Position numbers and translations under genes: made by a program. The notes under the pieces are model-generated. The model was given only the letters and a program-made list of their open reading frames with translations, was not told where the DNA came from and searched no databases. From Salvia splendens (lineage: Eukaryota; Streptophyta; Magnoliopsida; Lamiales; Lamiaceae), in assembly GCF_004379255.2 (NCBI RefSeq), contig NC_056051.1:6412062-6476061 (forward strand): a stretch of DNA of 64,000 bases. The letters are read 5' to 3'. This document shows, in pieces, positions 21,514 through 32,900 of the stretch; the stretch's first letter is position 1, and each line of letters begins with the position of its first letter.

Positions 21514-22633
21514 TCCTCCCTTCAGCTTAATTCTTCAAGGTCTTCATGCGGAGCATAAATTCCAATCTTCTGCGTGTATTCTTTCGCCACCAAACTTGCC
21601 TTATACCTTTGCACTTCACCATTGGCATTTTTCTTTGTTTTGTACACCCATTTCTCACCAATTGCTTTTCGGCCTTCTGGTAGCGTTGTCAACGACCAAG
21701 TATCATTTTTCTCGATCGCATTGATTTCTTCATCCATTGCAATCTTCCATTTCCTGTCTTGTGCAGCATCTGTATAAGCAATAGGATCAGCATTCATATG
21801 AAAACAAACAAGATTAACATTTTCCTCCAGAGCTTCATCAACTTCTTCGGTAGCTTCATATATATTATTCAGACTGCGCATTCTTCTAGGCCTTCCGACT
21901 GGACCTTGAGATGATGTTGGTGAATCTGGTTCTTCAACTTCACTAGCATCTTCTTGATGATCAGGTACAATTTCTAACGAGCTTGCAGCTTTCTTATCCT
22001 CCCAGCTCCATGTTTGATCTTCTTCAAACACCACATCGCGACTTATGATCACCTTCTTCGTGAGTGGGTTATACAATTTATAACCCATTACTCGATCACA
22101 ATATCCCACGAAGATACATTTTTCACCTTTATCATCAAGCTTGATTCTTCGATCTTCAGGAATTTTGACATAGGCAATGCAGCAAAAAATTCTCAGGTGT
22201 GCAACACTGGGCTTGAACGAGCTCCATGCTTCTTCGGGCGTCATGTTGCGAACACTTTTGGTGGGACACCGGTTCAGGAGATATACTGCTGTTGCGACAG
22301 CTTCAGCCCGGAATTCTCAGGGTAAGTCCTTCCCTTTGATCATACTCCTTGCCATATCAAGAATTGTTCGATTCTTCCTTTCAGCAACGCCATGCAGTTG
22401 AGGAGTATATGGAGGTGTAAGCTGGTGAACGATTCCATGATCCTTGTAAAAACTTTCGGAACAGATCGGATGTGAACTCGCCTCCTTGGTTGGATTTGTG
22501 AACTTTAATATAGTGTCCACTCTGCCTTTTCAACAAGAATTTTGAACTCTTTGAAAATATCAAACTCCTCAGACTTCATTTTCAAGAAATACACCCAAGT
22601 CTTTCTGGAATAATCATCAATGAAAGTTAGAAA
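21514..22633 (-). pseudogene. Copia-2 internal B: integrase and RT stub
   Basis: It carries the same truncated pol as internal A. Integrase pieces ([20 protein letters not shown]) are split by frameshifts. The integrase C-terminal half is open from 22244 ([20 protein letters not shown]), and the RT start KWVYKTKKNANGEVQRYKAS is cut after QKIGIYA. The same deletion of RT and RNase H as in internal A shows that the loss preceded the duplication or was inherited from one source element. Confidence 0.88.
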
Positions 22634-23422
22634 CTACTGATTACCTCCGGTAGAAATAGGCTTCAGAGGACCACAAACGTCTGTATGAACGATCTCCAAT
22701 GGGCATGATGCTCTCCATCTCATTTCTTTTGAGAAACTTGGCATGTGATGTTTTCCCAGTATGCATCCTTCACAAATTTCTTCAGGATGATCAATATGCG
22801 GCAAGCCTTTCACCATATTCTTTGAGGACAGAAGCTTCAAACCACCAAAATTTAGATGTCCAAGACGCAAATGCCATAACCACGATTCATCTTTAAAAAT
22901 AGCATTCATGCACTTCAACATATCATGCTTCGTATTCAATGCAAATAATCTATTTTTTGACATCTTCACACAGACAACCAAACTACCTCGAGCATCATTG
23001 ATAGACAGATAAGAATTCTTGATATTAACATCAAATCCTTTCTCCAACAATTGACCAAGACTCAAAATATCGCTCTTCATGGCAGACACATAATAGACGT
23101 CATATATAAAACCATGATTTCCATTCTTCAACTTAATCAAGATATTACCTTTTCCTTGCACCGCAACTTTTGAGGAATCTCCAAAAGTAACATCCCCATA
23201 AGATGTCTCCTTCAGCTCCACGAAGAGTTCCTTGTTCACGCACATGTGGTTACTAGCTCCAGTATCCAAGTACCACGTGCTGCACTGATCACCTTCAAGT
23301 CCTTTAAGAGTAAAAAGAGAGGTTGAAATTACCTGCTCATTATTGTCTCCACCATCGGCATAATTGACTTCCAAGCGTTGCTCGTGGACTTCCAAGCTAC
23401 TCTGCAACCGGTCGATAGACAT
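22634..23422 (-). pseudogene. Copia-2 internal B: Gag tail fused to protease and GAG-pre-integrase
   Basis: A 262-codon open frame. It runs from the post-UBN2 segment (MSIDRLQSSLEVHEQRLEV) directly into the protease (WYLDTGASNHMC) and GAG-pre-integrase (WLWHLRLGHLNFGG, CEGCILGKHHMPSF), ending at the TAG shared with internal A. The RGG-rich region and zinc knuckle are missing through a deletion of about 440 bp near 23370 that keeps the frame. Confidence 0.88.
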
Positions 23423-23989
23423 GGTGTTGAGATCTTTTCATTCTTCGATAGCCACCACGACGTGCTCAAATTTTGACGTGAAAGAACGAAGAATTTTCTC
23501 AATGACACAAACATCTTCAATTATCTCCCCTTGCCTTTTCATTTAATTCACAATAACTAATATTTTTGTGAAATAGTTTGAAATGCTCTCCGTTTCAGAC
23601 ATGGACAAACTTTCAAACTTGCCGCGTAGGATCTGTAGTCGAACTCGTATCACCTTATCAACACTAGTGAAAGAATTCTTCAAAATCTCCAAGGCTTGTT
23701 TTGACATGGTAGCTGCACTTACTTTCATGAACGTGGTTTCATCAATACCTTGATAGATATTGAACAATGTCTTCTTGTCTCGTTTCCTTGCATCTCTAAG
23801 GGCGTTCTTCTGGTTGTTCGTCAGGGCATCTTCGGCTTCTTGGGAGGCAGGTTCGGTGTAGCTGTCTTGAACAATATGCCACAACTCTTGTGATTGCAAC
23901 AAGACTCGCATCTGAATACTCCAATTCCCATAATTGCGTTTCTCCAATTTGGGAATCTGAGGTTGAACCATGTTCAACGTTGCCGCCAT
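23423..23989 (-). pseudogene. Copia-2 internal B: Gag
   Basis: It starts at the ATG at 23989 and matches internal A Gag residue by residue with a few changes. It has two nonsense codons: a TAA at 23543-23545, where internal A has CAA (Gln), and the TGA at 23438-23440 shared with internal A. Confidence 0.88.
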
Positions 23990-24002
23990 AGGTAGGATCG
24001 AG

Positions 24003-24016
24003 TGGCTCTGATACCA
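24003..24016 (-). other. Copia-2 PBS, internal B
   Basis: The minus-strand TGGTATCAGAGCCA lies 4 bp from LTR3. Confidence 0.88.
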
Positions 24017-24020
24017 GATT

Positions 24021-24557
24021 TGTTGGATATTTGACACACAAAATATAGGAGCACTCAACAAGGATGAAATATGGAGGTTAAGTATTAATAGGCTTCGCAC
24101 AAAAGGGATTACAAAATACACACAAACAATGCTTCAGCATTACAAAACACTCTTCACTCTTCCTAACTTGAGCTACGGCTCTTTCTCTCTAACTCACTCA
24201 ATTCTCTTCTTTTCTTGATTGATACAATGAACTACAACTGCACCTATTTATAGATATTTATAGATGGATAACCTAGCTACCTACTATACACATATCCACT
24301 ACGTGTCATGATTAGCTTAATTAGAAAGCCATCGCATACTAACCATATATTCTACCACCTATTATTACATATTGGAATTGTGGCTTCATTTTAACTATGA
24401 ACAAATAAGTATTCTTCCACTATATGACGTAAAGGATTTGTAAGCATCTTTTTAGCCATGAGAAATCACAAAATTTTCCCCACTATTATGAGGTGGTAAT
24501 GCAGCAGCTTCATCATTTTTCTTAATCTTGAAGTAATTGAGTTTAATAAACTCAACA
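24021..24557 (-). repeat. Copia-2 LTR3, 537 bp
   Basis: It begins TGTTGGATATTTG and ends CTCAACA, followed by the TSD. A 3-bp insertion (ATT, near 24363) explains the length difference from LTR1 and LTR2. Confidence 0.93.
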
Positions 24558-24562
24558 TGGAC
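24558..24562. repeat. Target-site duplication TGGAC, right copy
   Basis: Identical to 15977-15981. F-box homology resumes right after it. Confidence 0.93.
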
Positions 24563-25065
24563 AATATTTGATTCCGCTCATGTATTATGGATTTGTGCTT
24601 TTGATCTCGAAACAGAATGTTTTAGCATCTTCTCTACTCCTGCCGAAGATGGTTTTGCTGAACCTGGACTTGCTGTGGATGTGAAGTTGGATGTTTTGAG
24701 GGACTGCCTTTGTTTGTCTTACAAATTGGGCGATATGTCATCTGGCTGATGAAGGAATACCGAGTCAAGGAATCATGGACCATGGCGTACGAGTTTAGTA
24801 TTGATTCTGGTTTTGGTTATGGTTTTAGTTTTGATTTTTGGAATCATATGGATATTTGTCCCATCAAAGTTTTCAAAAATAGCGATGTTTTGATGTTTAT
24901 ATTTGAGAATAGCCTCGTCTGCTTCTCCAACAAGACGAGAAGTATTCAACAACTCAGTATGCTTACGGATAGAGCTTTAGATGATGACGTTGCCTCTGCC
25001 ATGATTTACACTCCTAGCCTTTTCTCACTCAAGAATTTTGGAGTCGAGAATGTGATCTCGTTCTA
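24563..25065 (+). pseudogene. F-box/FBA pseudogene 3, 3' part
   Basis: Continues the gene broken at 15981. It reads IFDSAHVLWICAFDLETECFS, then DVLRDCLCLSYKLG, a one-base frameshift near 24735, then VIWLMKEYRVKESWTMAYEF, PIKVFKNSDVLMF and the terminal FSLKNFGVENVISF before the stop at 25063-25065. Apart from the frameshift the last roughly 110 codons are clean. Together with the 5' part it represents one F-box gene disrupted by a TAG, the Copia composite and a frameshift. Confidence 0.9.
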
Positions 25066-26489
25066 GTTCATAGTGTTTGTCTACATGTGTGTTTTGTTGT
25101 TGTATGGTCGTGTCTGTGTCAAAGAGTCGCGAAGTGCATTTTGTCGACCCAACCGCCTTATATACGTGTCGACAATGCATGGGTGTATGTTGTTTTATAT
25201 TGAGTAGCTAAATTGTTACCATTACCCTATAGCATGTATAAGGGGTGAATCATGTGCTAATTTAATGAATTCTTCGGTTATTATGTATTTCAATTTTTGT
25301 CAATGTGTTAAATTTCTATAAACCATTGTAAATGCATCTGTAATGTATTACTAGTATTAAATGCCTCTTTTATTTGGACTATTAATTGTTTTTTATTAGA
25401 ACTTGGGAATTTTGTTTATTGCCCTCTTCGTTCTCTTCACTTGAAGACAGCCAGACTCTTGTAGTCCACCTCCGGGAAACAAGGAAAGCGATGAACTTCA
25501 TCGTTCTTGTTGACGTCGGAGACGTAGTGAGCTGATTATAGTACCTTATAAATTGCCTAAAGAGGAAAACAGAGAGAAGTATTTTCCCTTTGATTAGGTC
25601 AAAGCATCATACATGTTCATCCTATCAAAATTTTCAAAGATGGTGACGGTTTACTCTACCGATGTCAAGATTTTCACTCCTAGCATTTTCTCACTTAAGA
25701 GTTTTAAAACTGAAAATGTAATCTCGTTTTAGTTCTACATTTTTGTGTTCCTGTAAAGTTTCTTTGTTGTATAGTGATCGAGCTCTAAGGTTTCTTTGCT
25801 GTGTAGTGTTCGCTTTTGTCCTTATCATGTAAACCCGATGTGCACTATCTGTAATCTCGTAAATTAGCTCAAATTCTAGTCTACATAAGTGTTTTGTCGT
25901 TATCCTCTCAATGTGTATGTGTCGAAGTTTCCTTTATCGTGTTGTGTTTGAGTTTGCCTTATCGCGTTGGTCCGACACACACTATACGTTAGGCCCAGCT
26001 AGTGCATGTATTGTGTGCTGCTAACAATAATCACATTTCAGTTTATCATGTTAATCTATATTCAGTGTTATTGGAATAAAATTACAGTGTTATCGTGTTT
26101 GTGTAGTGTTCGTGTCGGGCTTATATATATGGTTGGGTGCGGCCTATAAATGGAAAGAGACTCATTTTGATAGTCAAAATTTCCCCCTAAGCCCTTTTCC
26201 CTAGAAATGTAAAAAAAACTTTATCCAAAAGTTAATCAAAAAATTTTATTAAAAATTGACCATCATAATACGGAATAATATTAAATATATCCAAAGTTAA
26301 TAAAAAATCATGATTTAAATAACAAATTTCGTTAAAATTTTAACTGTATTAGAACATTAAGAAATGTGCAAAAGTTATGATTTAATAAGCTAATTTTATA
26401 TTATGAAATAGATCAGAAGTCAATCAAAAGTTGTGATTTAAACGATATTTTTTCCAAATATAAAAAGATGAAAGTAATGCTCATGCACA
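25066..26489. other. F-box 3' flank repeats and AT-rich DNA
   Basis: Positions 25066-26150 repeat the characteristic 3' flank phrases (GTTTCTTTATCGTG, GTTCGAGTTT, TTATCATGT) two or more times, as expected from decayed tandem F-box duplicates. Positions 26160-26489 are AT-rich with no feature recognised. Confidence 0.6.
25602..25732 (+). pseudogene. F-box C-terminal fragment
   Basis: It contains the VHPIKIFKDGDG-like segment followed directly by the terminal FTPSIFSLKSFKTENVISF-like segment ending in TAG. The roughly 30 codons normally between them are missing. Confidence 0.7.
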
Positions 26490-27552
26490 TGAAAGATAAT
26501 ACTCTAGCCGATAGCGCTGCCTGTGGGAACCCTAGCCTCCGCCGTCGCTTTGCAGCCGCGACTACCACTGATAATGTTTCCGATCGATGATACCGTACCT
26601 TCGGACCATGTTCTTGCTACTGAGACGGAGGCGACGACCCGCTTTCCTTCGATTTGGTCCTCGTTCTTGCCGCCGCTGCCGCCGCTATTGCCCGCCTATT
26701 TTTCGGTGTAGGTGGCGCGGTCGATGGCGACGGCCGCTAATTCTCTTCCTCCATTGTTCCGTCCGACGTTTCTGGCCTGTCTCGCCTTCTTTATCTCCTC
26801 CCACCACTCCGGGAACCCGTGGATGTGGAAGCATGTTTCTTTGGTGTGTTTCTTTCCTTTACAATGACTACACACTAATTTACTTTTGTCTTCCTCTTTT
26901 CGGTAACTAGGGTTTCTCGGTAGTTGGTGGTGTTGTATGGGGGGCGGCCGATTTCTGTCGAATACGGCCAGTCCGACTCCTATTCCGGATTCCTTGGTTC
27001 TGGATTGAGCAACTTCTCATTGGCAGACTCTCTCCTGACCAGTCTGTATGCCTTTCTTGCCGTCGGTATTGCATCCATGTTCAGGATCTCTCTTTTGATT
27101 TTATCGTATCTTTGGTCATCTAATGCCCATACAAACTGGTATAATCTATGTCTCTGTGTATTTTGGTTGTATTTCTCGATACTGGATGGTGTATCCATTG
27201 GGTTGGGATCCTTGGTGTCAATTGAGATCCATAAATCTTGGAGTTTTTGCCATAGACTCTCTAACGAGAGGTTCCCTTGTCTGATGTTGTAGGCTTGTCT
27301 GTGCAGGTCCGAAATTTGGAATTGATTGGCGCCGCTCCCATACGTTGTGGCCAGACTATCCCATAAGTCATAGGCCATTTCGTATTGGGAGACCTCATTG
27401 CCGAGGCTGGCGTCGATGTTGTTGATGATCCAGTTGAAACAACAATCGTCTCGCTGCTGCCATCGGTTATAGGTCGGGTTGGTCTGTGGGGGAGGGTCTG
27501 TAACTCCTGTTATGTGAGACGCCAGACCCTTCCCTCGGATCCTCCTTCTCAT
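26490..27552 (-). pseudogene. Copia-3 Gag fragment
   Basis: The frame from 27552 to 26980 gives retrotran_gag/UBN2-like sequence (NRWQQRDDCCFNWIINNID, YDLWDSLATTYG, SLESLWQKLQDLW, LYQFVWALDDQRYDKIKREI). A CCHC knuckle (CSHCKGKKHTKETC) follows with GFPEWW in another frame near 26840, so at least one frameshift lies between. Sequence towards 26490 is GC-rich and no protease motif was found, so pol is missing. Confidence 0.82.
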
Positions 27553-28102
27553 CAGTTTTGCCCATAGGGGATAATTGTCCCCATTGAGCTTTTATGTTAG
27601 GCGCACCTCGCCTAGTGATTCTATAGATGAAGGCTGATCATTTGGATTTTTAAGACATATTCAGTCTCATGAATTCAGCGAATTGCTCGGCTGAAAGGGT
27701 TATGGATTGGTTGGTTTTTGGCAGTGTTTCAGATTAGGAATCTGACATTTTTGGTGGCTGTGTTTTGCAGGTTCAAAAGGTCGGGAAAGGTACTCGAGAC
27801 TGTGATGATAATTTTCTGAGTCTCAAGCCCGAATAAACCTGCTCTGATACCATCTTAAAGTTAGTGATCGAGAGATTTGGGATTCATAAGAGGATACATG
27901 GTTTGAGAGAAGGTGTTTGGGAGTAGAAAGATTTTTGTATTTCTTGTGTTATGTTACAATGTAATTATTCACCTCATTATATAGATGAGAATATAGTCTA
28001 TCTAAGGTAAATACAATCAATGGTAATCAATCTATTTTTGGACAATAATGCAATCAATTATTCTCCAATATTCTCTCAATTACTCTCCTTTTGATATGCT
28101 TT
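27553..28102 (-). repeat. Copia-3 leader, PBS and LTR remnant
   Basis: The minus-strand TGGTATCAGAGCAGG at about 27840-27854 is a Met-tRNA-type PBS. The adjoining 27855-28102 looks like a short LTR of about 250 bp, starting TGTCAAAGCATATC on the minus strand with a TATATAATGAGG stretch. Its end next to the PBS lacks a clear CA, so the boundary is approximate. Confidence 0.6.
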
Positions 28103-28355
28103 GACAGAGATCTACTTCACCTGGTCGAGGTAGAGCTCCATTAACAAATTGAAGCTTATTTTTGGCGATCAAAGCCGTAATTACAGATCGACTCCAGTTG
28201 GTGTAGTTTGAGCCGATTAAATGTTGAGACACAAGTTGTAGAGCAGGATTATCGCTCAGATGCAGATAGTAGGGACTCGATGTGTCCTCAAATTGATGTG
28301 AGACGATTCTGCCATCACCACCGCTGCGGCTTGCATTACCACGCCGGCCGGTCAT
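28103..28355 (-). pseudogene. Copia-4 Gag N-terminus, truncated
   Basis: The start MTGRRGNASRSGG is followed by SPYYLHLSDNPALQLVSQHL and NYTNWSRSVITALIAKNKL, the retrotran_gag_3 signature, then FVNGALPRP. It is cut at about 28103, where Copia-3 LTR-like sequence begins, so Copia-3 probably inserted here. Confidence 0.8.
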
Positions 28356-28564
28356 CGTCGATCAACTGACGAAGATGAAGAAAGTAGAAGATAAAATGTT
28401 CACCGATACCATGTAGAATTTTATAATGAGAACTCCATTGAAAGGAGAAGGATATTATTCACTCAAAATAGAGGGTTACAAGGTACAAAGCAACATAAAG
28501 AGAAAAGCAAGCTATTTATATGAACTAACACAAGTGAAGATCAAAATATCTTCTAACTGACTTT
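28356..28564 (-). repeat. Copia-4 PBS and partial LTR
   Basis: The minus-strand ATGGTATCGGTG at about 28408-28419 is PBS-like. The sequence from about 28414 to the F-box fragment (with a TATTTATATGAAC stretch) is the likely LTR remnant. The ends are not defined. Confidence 0.5.
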
Positions 28565-28852
28565 CCAACGTTGGGCTTCTAGTTTTCATTGGAATTATAT
28601 GTTTGTTGAACCAATTATACTTTTCAAAGATGGCGACATTTTGATGTTTTTGGACGAAAATTAGTTCAGCTACTACTCCAACAAGACCAGAACTGTAAAA
28701 TAAGTCGGTATGTTTAAGGATGCAGCTGGGAAGGATTATGTTAGTGCCCTGATTTTCACTCCTAGCCTTTTCTCACTCAAGAATTTCGGATTCAAGAATG
28801 TGATCTCGTTTTTGTTAGTCTACATTTGTGTGTTTGTGTGGAAGCTTTGTTT
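28565..28852 (+). pseudogene. F-box C-terminal fragment, 3' flank split by the Athila insertion
   Basis: Reads NWNYMFVEPIILFKDGDILMF-like sequence, then TAG and TAA stops, then VGMFKDAAGKDYVSALIFTP and FSLKNFGFKNVISF. It is the closest relative of F-box 1 in the window. The stop that ends F-box 1 (TTTTAG) is TTTTTG here. The 3' flank is interrupted at 28857 and continues at 62525. Confidence 0.85.
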
Positions 28853-28857
28853 GTGGT
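28853..28857. repeat. Target-site duplication GTGGT, left copy
   Basis: Matches 62520-62524. Joining across them restores the F-box 3' flank as seen at 11080-11100. Confidence 0.93.
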
Positions 28858-29854
28858 TGACTCAACTTATTTTAACACAAGTAGTACCCGCAAGTGTACG
28901 GGGCTAGTGTAGCAATCAGTAAGCAAGAGTATCGTATCCCACAGAGACAATTTTGTATCAGCTTAACTACCACGAACAAAGATCAACTACTATCTAGACA
29001 ATCAAGTGCAGTTTTGTTTGTTCTAACAACTAATAAAAGCATATAATAAGCAAGTATCAATTAAGGACTAGAAAAGGCGGTGCGATAATGATATGAGAGA
29101 TAATATGGAGAAAATGTAGAACTCAACGATCCGATGCACAATTCCAAGCTCTTATCCAATTGATTCGCCTTACCTTGTGGTGTCTATAGAGTTACTAAGT
29201 CAACCACGATTATAGATTAAACCCCCTCCCGAGGTGAGAAACCTGTAGATTAGATGCTAGAATTGAAGTCCCCTTCTAATCCTAAAACCTCTAACTCCCA
29301 AAAGTTTGATTAGGTTAATGACCTCACTCAAAACCTCAACTCTCCCGAGTTCTATTGTATTAAGGTGTGATTTATTCTTCTTTCCGGATTAACAATTTCA
29401 TCTCCCGATTAATCTAATTAATCCTACACAATCAAGTGGTGATCAAGCAATTGAAAGGAATAAACCCAAGAATAATCAAATAACTACAAGAGCAAGGCAA
29501 GAACAAAATCAATCGGATAAAAACTATGAAATTAGTGCATCATCACCAAAAATTCTACAAGAAATGTTTAGCTACTCATGTTCATGATAAAAAAACCATG
29601 TTCAACACATACGAATTCAACAAAAACATGAATTAAAGATACTAAGTACTCCTGTGAAATCGATATATGGAATGAAGCTTCAATCTTCCGATGTGGACTC
29701 TTCAAGCTTCAAATCTCTCTCTCCAAAGTGTTCTTGGGGGCTGTGGTAGGTGTGGTAGGCGGTAGGTGTCGTGTGTCTCGAACCCTAGGCTTTTTCTCTA
29801 TTTCATACACTTCAAAAATCGCGTTTTCAGCTTTCAGACGCGTCAAGCTACAGT

Positions 29855-29980
29855 ACCCGGCCGGGTTGAATTGTTATACTGGAAATATACCCGGCCGAGT
29901 CACCTTTTCAGACTCCTTGCTGGCCTCATGCTCTACCCGGCCGGATTGAATTATTGTACTGTAAATTCACCCGGCCGGGT
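29855..29980. repeat. Paired palindrome modules in LTR unit 1 (repeated in every unit)
   Basis: The 12-bp palindrome ACCCGGCCGGGT occurs at 29855, 29889 (one mismatch), 29935 (one mismatch) and 29969. That is two pairs, each with a 22-bp spacer (34 bp start to start). The spacers resemble each other (TGAATTGTTATACTGG and TGAATTATTGTACTGT). The same layout recurs in units 2-13, with one palindrome lost in unit 12, in the LTR at 62190-62315, and at 55145-55361. On the element's coding strand the block lies in the first few hundred bases of the LTR, the expected U3 region. Confidence 0.93.
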
Positions 29981-32900
29981 CCCTCTTGTCGTGCCTCTCC
30001 TGCCTCTGAACGCTTTTTGCCCCATTTTCTCCTCTTTTCAGCTGAGACAATTTTGTATCAGCTTAACTACCACGAACAAAGATCAACTACTATCCAGACA
30101 ATCAAGTGCAGTTTTGTTTGTTCTAATAACTAATAAAAGCATATAATAAGCAAGTATCAATTAAGGACTAGAAAAGGCGGTGCGATAATGATATGAGAGA
30201 TAATATGGAGAAAATGTAGAACTCAAGGATCCGATGCACAATTCCAAGCTCTTATCCAATTGATTCGCCTTACCTTTTGGTGTCTCTAGAGTTACTAAGT
30301 CAACCACGATTATAGATTAAACCCCCTCCCGAGGTGAGAAACCTGTAGATTAGATGCTAGAATTGAAGTCCCCTTCTAATCCTAAAACCTCTAACTCCCA
30401 AAAGTTTGATTAGGTTAATGACCTCACTCAAAACCTCAACTCTCCCGAGTTCTATTGTATTAAGGTGTGATTTATTCTTCTTTCCGGATTAACTATTTCA
30501 TCTCCCGATTAATGTAATTAATCCTACACAATCAAGTGGTGATCAAGCAATTGAAAGGAATAAACCCAAGAATAATCAAATAACTACAAGAGCAAGGCAA
30601 GAACAAACTCAATCGGATAAAAACTATGAAATTAGTGCATCATCACCAAAAATTCTACAAGAAATGTTTAGCTACTCATGTTCATGATAAAAAAACCATG
30701 TTCAACACATACGAATTCAACAAAAACATGAATTAAAGATACTAAGTACTCCTGTGAAATCGATCTATGGAATGAAGCTTCAATCTTCCGATGTGGACTC
30801 TTCAAGCTTCAAATCTCTCTCTCCAAAGTGTTCTTGGGGGCTGTGGTAGGTGTGGTAGGCGGTAGGTGTCGTGTGTCTCGAACCCTAGGCTTTTTCTCTA
30901 TTTCATACACTTCAAAAATCGCGTTTTCAGCTTTCAGACGCGTCAAGCTACAGTACCCGGCCGGGTTGAATTGTTATACTGGAAATATACCCGGGCGGCT
31001 CACCTTTTCAGACTCCTTGCTGGCCTCAGGCTCTACCCGGCCGGATTGAATTATTGTACTGTAAATTCACCCGGCCGGGTCCCTCTTGTCGTGCCTCTCC
31101 TGCCTCTGAACGCTTTTTGCCCCATTTTCTCCTCTTTTCAGCTGAGACAATTTTGTATCAGCTTAACTACCACGAACAAAGATCAACTACTATCCAGACA
31201 ATCAAGTGCAGTTTTGTTTGTTCTAATAACTAATAAAAGCATATAATAAGCAAGTATCAATTAAGGACTAGAAAAGGCGGTGCGATAATGATATGAGAGA
31301 TAATATGGAGAAAATGTAGAACTCAAGGATCCGATGCACAATTCCAAGCTCTTATCCAATTGATTCGCCTTACCTTTTGGTGTCTCTAGAGTTACTAAGT
31401 CAACCACGATTATAGATTAAACCCCCTCCCGAGGTGAGAAACCTGTAGATTAGATGCTAGAATTGAAGTCCCCTTCTAATCCTAAAACCTCTAACTCCCA
31501 AAAGTTTGATTAGGTTAATGACCTCACTCAAAACCTCCACTCTCCCGAGTTCTATTGTATTAAGGTGTGATTTATTCTTCTTTCCGGATTAACTATTTCA
31601 TCTCCCGATTAATGTAATTAATCCTACACAATCAAGTGGTGATCAAGCAATTGAAAGGAATAAACCCAAGAATAATCAAATAACTACAAGAGCAAGGCAA
31701 GAACAAAATCAATCGGATAAAAACTATGAAATTAGTGCATCATCACCAAAAATTCTACAAGAAATGTTTAGCTACTCATGTTCATGATAAAAAAACCATG
31801 TTCAACACATAGGAATTCAACAAAAACATGAATTAAAGATACTAAGTACTCCTGTGAAATCGATCTATGGAATGAAGCTTCAATCTTCCGATGTGGACTC
31901 TTCAAGCTTCAAATCTCTCTCTCCAAAGTGTTCTTGGGGGCTGTGGTAGGTGTGGTAGGCGGTAGGTGTCGTGTGTCTCGAACCCTAGGCTTTTTCTCTA
32001 TTTCATACACTTCAAATATCGCGTTTTCAGCTTTCAGACGCGTCAAGCTACAGTACCCGGCCGGGTTGAATTGTTATACTGGAAATATACCCGGCCGGGT
32101 CACCTTTTCAGACTCCTTGCTGGCCTCAGGCTCTACCCGGCCGGGTTGAATTATTGTACTGTAAATTCACCCGGCCGGGTCCCTCTTGTCGTGCCTCTCC
32201 TGCCTCTGAACGCTTTTTGCCCCATTTTCTTCTCTTTTCAGCTGAGACAATTTTGTATCAGCTTAACTACCACGAACAAAGATCAACTACTATCTAGACA
32301 ATCAAGTGCAGTTTTGTTTGTTCTAATAACTAATAAAAGCATATAATAAGCAAGTATCAATTAAGGACTAGAAAAGGCGGTGCGATAATGATATGAGAGA
32401 TAATATGGAGAAAATGTAGAACTCAAGGATCCGATGCACAATTCCAAGCTCTTATCCAATTGATTCGCCTTACCTTTTGGTGTCTCTAGAGTTACTAAGT
32501 CAACCACGATTATAGATTAAACCCCCTCCCGAGGTGAGAAACCTGTAGATTAGATGCTAGAATTGAAGTCCCCTTCTAATCCTAAAACCTCTAACTCCCA
32601 AAACTTTGATTAGGTTAATGACCTCACTCAAAACCTCAACTCTCCCGAGTTCTATTGTATTAAGGTGTGATTTATTCTTCTTTCCGGATTAACTATTTCA
32701 TCTCCCGATTAATGTAATTAATCCTACACAATCAAGTGGTGATCAAGCAATTGAAAGGAATAAACCCAAGAATAATCAAATAACTACAAGAGCAAGGCAA
32801 GAACAAAATCAATCGGATAAAAACTATGAAATTAGTGCATCATCACCAAAAATTCTACAAGAAATGTTTAGCTACTCATGTTCATGATAAAAAAACCATG

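Larger units (their letters stand above)
15982..24557 (-). mobile_element. Copia-2: composite with three LTRs and two internal regions
   Basis: Order on the plus strand: LTR1 15982-18035 (containing a 1515-bp nested solo LTR), internal A 18036-20979, LTR2 20980-21513, internal B 21514-24020, LTR3 24021-24557. Without the nested insertion the LTRs measure 534, 534 and 537 bp. One TSD (TGGAC) flanks the whole. Both internal regions read on the minus strand from a Met-tRNA-type PBS through gag and protease to the integrase and the first few RT residues. They then jump to the polypurine tract, so RT and RNase H are deleted in both. Neither internal region could mobilise itself. Confidence 0.92.
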
